17,605 nt of DNA from positions 1 through 17,605 of the forward strand of contig CAZCTM010000035.1 in assembly GCA_964501925.1 (NCBI GenBank). Reading direction: 5' to 3'. Of this stretch, positions 15,258 through 17,605 are shown piece by piece. Source of the stretch: CAYLYU01 sp964501925. GTDB taxonomy: Bacteria > Pseudomonadota > Zetaproteobacteria > Mariprofundales > Mariprofundaceae. Each line of letters opens with the position of its first letter. Positions within the stretch are counted from its first letter, which is position 1. Made by a program: the position numbers and the translations under genes. The notes under the pieces are model-generated. The model saw only the letters and a program-made list of their open reading frames with translations. It searched no databases and was not told where the DNA came from.

Positions 15258-15689
15258 ATGGTAAACCCTTTTAAGAACATCGAATTAAAAAACTGGCCTG
15301 ACTATTGGCTTGCTGTTTCAGGTCTTGGTTTTATTATCCTTTTGGGTGCGTTGGTTGCTGGTAAAAACCAGCCAGGAAGTACAGTGGCATGGGTAATATT
15401 ATTTGGTGGATTACTTCTATTTGGTATAGGCGGAAAAATAGCACACTATAAAGCGCATATTAAAGGTGTTGAAGGCAATATTAATGTTTGGGTTTCAAAA
15501 TGGCGTCATGGTTTTTTAGCTGACACATTAGCCATTATTGGCATCATACTTATTATTTATTCTGTAGTTACATTTCTAGGCTTATGTGCGCCTAACAAGG
15601 CGCTCGTTGGGTCGCTCCTTACGTCGCGCGCACAGCTTGGTCGTTATGCATCTACAAAAGGTGCCTGGCTTTCATATCGTTCGGATTGA
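15258..15689 (+). CDS. Small hypothetical membrane protein, cassette-like
   Basis: A 143-residue reading frame in AT-rich DNA unlike the left part of the window. Three hydrophobic helices are visible at about 16-35 (YWLAVSGLGFIILLGALVAG), 41-62 and 89-112. No family is recognised. The last 30 or so codons (from about CAPNKAL) translate an attC-like sequence and look like non-native tail, so the functional protein probably ends near residue 110 or the original stop has been lost. The ribosome site is weak (GAGT). The composition and the attC-like site suggest arrival as an integron gene cassette or similar mobile gene. Confidence 0.55.
   Translation: MVNPFKNIELKNWPDYWLAVSGLGFIILLGALVAGKNQPGSTVAWVILFGGLLLFGIGGKIAHYKAHIKGVEGNINVWVSKWRHGFLADTLAIIGIILIIYSVVTFLGLCAPNKALVGSLLTSRAQLGRYASTKGAWLSYRSD
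15590..15649 (+). repeat. attC-like recombination site (degenerate)
   Basis: The stretch starts with GCCTAACAAGGCGCTC and ends with GTTATGC. The ends are near inverted copies (GCCTAAC against GCATAAC) 60 bases apart, as in integron attC sites, and follow a small AT-rich gene as in cassettes. The inner arms pair poorly by eye and no integrase is in the window, so this may be a decayed site or a lookalike. Confidence 0.35.
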
Positions 15690-15753
15690 GCTCTCAATGC
15701 TTCCTGTTGCCGATGGACTGACTTTGGCCAGAAAACGAAAGGTTGAAAAATAG
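15682..15753 (+). pseudogene. Relic 3' end of a diverged RAYT transposase gene
   Basis: The frame ending at TAG 15751-15753 reads ARKRKVEK, against GRKRKAEK at the end of the intact transposase. It is followed by GGTATGCTGACC at the position of the element end AGTATACTGTCACC. The DNA match over the last 25-30 bases is evident but diverged, so this is an older scrap of a related element. Further upstream the similarity fades. Confidence 0.5.
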
Positions 15754-15781
15754 GTATGCTGACCTAGTTTCGTGAATCAAA

Positions 15782-16111
15782 TCACTGGGGTCGTCTCGTA
15801 CCTGTACACTGGTATGTCACTAAAACTTGGTTCCTTACACAATTTCCATAGCCATTGAAGGCTAAACAACGACTCTGCTGGCCACCAAAGGGTTCAGCAT
15901 CAGTGTAGCCCCAAGCACTACACCTTTGCTTAGCTGAAGCCTTTGCCGAATTATAATCAACAACTGGCCTCTCAAACAATCCAAACTCATAAGCAAAAAC
16001 TACCGTACCGTCTGCTCTGCTTCCTGACACTGGAACCAAAGTCTTTTGAGAAGCGCAACCAACAAGAATTACAGATAGATATGCGATTGATAACAACTTA
16101 ATTAACGTCAT
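15782..16111 (-). CDS. YecR-like lipoprotein
   Basis: A 109-residue protein with a lipoprotein signal: lipobox LVGC puts the lipidated Cys at residue 19. The mature part matches what I know of YecR-like lipoproteins: PVSGSRADGTVVFAYEFG, followed by SAKQRCSAWGYTDAEPFGG and a paired-Cys C-terminus (CLAFNGYGNCVRNQV, YQC). In E. coli yecR is a late flagellar gene, but YecR-like genes also occur in accessory DNA. GGGAGGG precedes the ATG and a good promoter lies at 16166-16194. No flagellar genes are near, so a flagellar role is not supported here. Confidence 0.78.
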   Translation of the reverse strand: MTLIKLLSIAYLSVILVGCASQKTLVPVSGSRADGTVVFAYEFGLFERPVVDYNSAKASAKQRCSAWGYTDAEPFGGQQSRCLAFNGYGNCVRNQVLVTYQCTGTRRPQ

Positions 16112-16165
16112 AATTCCCTCCCATTTTCATAAATAATTCAACATTAAGCAAAATCATTACAAATA

Positions 16166-16194
16166 AATATATCAACCCAAAACTATGAAGGCAA
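16166..16194 (-). promoter_or_regulatory. Promoter of the YecR-like gene
   Basis: On the minus strand TTGCCT (16189-16194) and TATATT (16166-16171) are spaced 17 bases apart, about 55 bases before the start codon. This is a sigma70-type arrangement rather than a flagellar sigma28 one. The rest of 16112-16299 is AT-rich and shows no gene. Confidence 0.55.
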
Positions 16195-16299
16195 CGCGCC
16201 CATTCGATATTGAGTGATATTCATATCTGAATTTCCCTTTTCGGCCCCTAATTCCCACGTACTATTTCAACGACTTATTAAGCAGCGCCGGATCTTCGC

Positions 16300-16384
16300 C
16301 TATTCCTGTCGTTTTCTGAGCATTTCCTCTACGCGTTCCAGATCCTCGGGCGTGTCCACGCCGTGAAACTCACAGCAGAAAAGC
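16300..16384 (-). pseudogene. 3' remnant of a kdsB-like cytidylyltransferase gene
   Basis: The minus-strand frame ending at TAG 16300-16302 reads CEFHGVDTPEDLERVEEML. GVDTPEDLERV is the C-terminal signature of CMP-KDO synthetase (KdsB) and related sugar-nucleotide cytidylyltransferases. Only the last 25-28 codons remain. The match stops where the RAYT end begins at 16385, so the repeat or its neighbour cut or carried away the rest. The GC-rich codons match the chromosomal part of the window. The fragment cannot be functional. Confidence 0.65.
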
Positions 16385-16632
16385 GGTGACAGTATACTTA
16401 TTTAGGCCGTGAGGTAGCGCTTCTGACAACCTTGCTCAAAGCCCAGGTACGCCAGAAAATCAATTGTCTTCGTGAAGGTACATTTCGATGCGGTTCTTGA
16501 TCTCATCGCACACGCGCCAGAATGCACTCACGATCTCCGCTTCCGTGCCGGCAGACCTCGCCGAAAATCAGTGTCAACAGACTTGGTTACCATCCTTTCA
16601 CTTCTTTCCTCCTGAAAAGAGTATACTGTCCT
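16385..16632. mobile_element. Gene-scrap segment bracketed by inverted RAYT ends
   Basis: The left boundary is GGTGACAGTATACTTATTT (16385-16403) and the right boundary is GAGTATACTGTCC (16619-16631), the same pair of inverted ends as in the full element. The interior is not transposase sequence but fragmentary coding DNA. It looks like a non-autonomous unit that a RAYT could act on in trans, or a chance bracket left by two insertions. Confidence 0.45.
16402..16559 (-). pseudogene. Frameshifted coding scrap of unknown gene
   Basis: On the minus strand one frame gives GTEAEIVSAFWRVCDEIKNR and on to EMYLHEDN before TGA (16460-16462). A second frame then gives IDFLAYLGFEQGCQKRYLTA and a stop at 16402-16404 inside the element end. 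Both look like real protein sequence joined by a frameshift. I do not recognise the family. Confidence 0.35.
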
Positions 16633-16639
16633 CAATATT

Positions 16640-16696
16640 CCGAAGTCGGGGAGAAAGCGGAAGGCGGGGAAATAAGTATACTGTCACCGTTTTTCC
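16640..16696 (+). pseudogene. Third RAYT copy: 3' tip and terminal repeat only
   Basis: GAAGTCGGGGAGAAAGCGGA and the bases up to TTTTTCC at 16696 match 15127-15182 of the full element, including the end AGTATACTGTCACCGTTTTT (core 16675-16682). Only the final dozen codons of the transposase remain. It abuts the truncated second copy without any spacer. Confidence 0.7.
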
Positions 16697-16906
16697 GTAA
16701 GGGTGAAGCCGATGTTGGATCGGGTGAGCGACTGGCGGGAATACCTGGAGAGCGGGGTGGATGATACAGCCATCAAATTACTGGAGAAGCATTCAAACAC
16801 CGGCCGCCCCCTGGGTGATGAGGCTTTTCTTGATACACTCGAGCAGAAGCTTGGCAGGGTATTGCGGCCATTGAAACCGGGGAGAAAGCGGAAGGCAGAG
16901 AAATGA
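16697..16906 (+). pseudogene. 5'-truncated RAYT transposase copy
   Basis: Bases 16697-16906 align without gaps to 14951-15160 of the full element (constant offset 1746), with about seven differences in 210 bases. It encodes only residues from about 153 to the end, differing at Asn/Asp and Val/Ile, and lacks both the HUH motif and Tyr119. Most differences are silent or conservative, so the copy is recent. The frame can open at 16703 by codon chance, but no function is expected. Confidence 0.85.
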
Positions 16907-16919
16907 GTATACTGTCACC
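16902..16919 (-). repeat. Right terminal repeat of the truncated RAYT copy
   Basis: AATGAGTATACTGTCACC, identical to the right end of the full element; the core AGTATACT is at 16906-16913. The flank then differs (GTTATTCG against GTTTTTCC). Confidence 0.8.
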
Positions 16920-16937
16920 GTTATTCGTTATGTGTGC

Positions 16938-17189
16938 TTACAGGAAACACTGCTGTCTTATCTGACTTGCCCCACATACATTTTCAACCGAAACATCGAA
17001 TTCGCAACCTTGAGTAAGGTTCTTAAAGGTTTCGCCGCCCATGCTATAAAAATCTGGATGAGATACTAGATCTCCGATTTCCGGTTCACATGAATCAAGT
17101 AGTTCGAAAATTACAAATTCACCGCTACCATCAATCTCAGCAGCATACATGCCACGATTCGGGTTTATGACTTTTACAATTGCTTTCAT
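16938..17189 (-). CDS. Small hypothetical protein (83 residues)
   Basis: An acidic protein, MKAIVKVINPNRGMYAAEID at the start, then FVIFELLDSCEPEIGDLVS and GGETFKNLTQG. I recall proteins with the same layout (K-A-x-V-x-x-INPxRGM ... FELL ... GDxxS ... GxETxxNLTQG) annotated as hypothetical, so it is probably a genuine conserved family, but no function is known to me. The N-terminal half looks like a small beta barrel, and there are no signals for export. The ribosome site (AAAAGAAA) is weak. It lies 26 bases after the SWIM-protein gene on the same strand, so the two are likely co-transcribed. Confidence 0.65.
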   Translation of the reverse strand: MKAIVKVINPNRGMYAAEIDGSGEFVIFELLDSCEPEIGDLVSHPDFYSMGGETFKNLTQGCEFDVSVENVCGASQIRQQCFL

Positions 17190-17215
17190 TTTCTTTTAAT
17201 CTCGCATTGCCTTAG

Positions 17216-17530
17216 CTAAGACTTTCTTTGCGGCAGAAAGCTCTTTTTTATTTTAGCTGCCTCAGATTCTAACTCTCGCATTTTTTTAATCGCTTTATCG
17301 ACATCAGTACCGGGCAACCAAGACTGAACAATCTTTACATCATCCAGGTTGTCACTAACTATTCCTTTTGTTAAGCCAGCAAGAATATTGAATCTATGTT
17401 TGCAATATTGACCATTTTCTCCAGCCGGACAAGAACAATATGCCGATAGATTGGTATCTGACTTTTTTATAAAGACAACTCCGTATGGCTCGGCGGCAGA
17501 GCCTTGAACTTTAAACAAAATTTCCTGCAT
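17216..17530 (-). CDS. Small SWIM zinc-finger protein
   Basis: A 104-residue protein with a SWIM-type zinc site: Cys32-x-Cys34-x8-Cys43-x-His45 in YCSCPAGENGQYCKH. SWIM domains bind DNA or proteins, and here nothing else is attached except a Lys/Glu-rich helical tail (about 75-104). The frame runs on to 17599. I prefer the ATG at 17530, because AGGGG stands 8 bases before it and the N-terminal extension contains no recognisable domain but does contain a promoter-like CATTAT. It is the upstream partner of the 83-residue gene in AT-rich accessory DNA. Confidence 0.7.
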   Translation of the reverse strand: MQEILFKVQGSAAEPYGVVFIKKSDTNLSAYCSCPAGENGQYCKHRFNILAGLTKGIVSDNLDDVKIVQSWLPGTDVDKAIKKMRELESEAAKIKKSFLPQRKS

Positions 17531-17605
17531 TGTTTGACCCCTTTTTACATATAATGAACCCTCTGCACAAGGCAGAAAATTTGCGCGAGAAGCGATCATT
17601 GCGGT

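Noticed and set aside
17531..17599. N-terminal extension of the SWIM protein
   Set aside because: The internal ATG has a proper ribosome site, and the extension overlaps promoter-like sequence.

Overview
The window looks like a chromosomal piece of a GC-moderate gammaproteobacterium. The evidence is Gram-negative envelope genes (a complete tripartite RND pump, lipoproteins, a KdsB remnant) and housekeeping-like neighbours with strong Shine-Dalgarno sites. I cannot name the genus. Positions 1 to about 14420 have even, GC-rich coding sequence and tightly packed genes. Positions about 14440 to 17605 are a different world: AT-rich small genes, gene fragments and many copies of one short inverted repeat.

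Layout. 1-158 holds two hairpins and a palindrome. 159-506 is a small cupin. 628-2646 is an EF-G paralogue whose GTP-binding motifs have decayed. 2717-3367 is a TrhA/hemolysin III membrane protein. On the minus strand, reading right to left, there are two gene blocks. The first (13998 to 9626) encodes a GNAT-like 'thermostable hemolysin' family protein, an AMP-forming acyl ligase, a heme-oxygenase-fold diiron oxidase (HDO), an SDR oxidoreductase and a periplasmic TPR protein. The second (9491 to 3399) is a TetR regulator followed by a membrane-fusion lipoprotein, an RND pump and a TolC-type channel. All junctions in this second block are 4-base overlaps, and it sits behind one promoter with a clear TetR-type palindrome at the start site.

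The likely joint role of these blocks (inference) is a small biosynthetic pathway: carboxylate activation, acyl transfer, iron-dependent oxidation and NAD(P)H-dependent reduction, with an adjacent regulated exporter. Divergent from the pathway genes lies a 32-residue membrane peptide gene with its own promoter, a perfect inverted repeat on the -35 box, a Fur-like sequence on the -10 box and a strong terminator. This block is the best candidate for an undescribed system.

The right end is a RAYT (REP-associated tyrosine transposase) playground. It has one full element (14440-15173), a truncated 97%-identical copy, a third end, an older diverged relic, and a gene-scrap segment bracketed by inverted element ends. 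Around these lie an attC-like site with a small membrane protein gene, a YecR-type lipoprotein, the last codons of a kdsB-like gene, a small acidic hypothetical protein and a SWIM zinc-finger protein.
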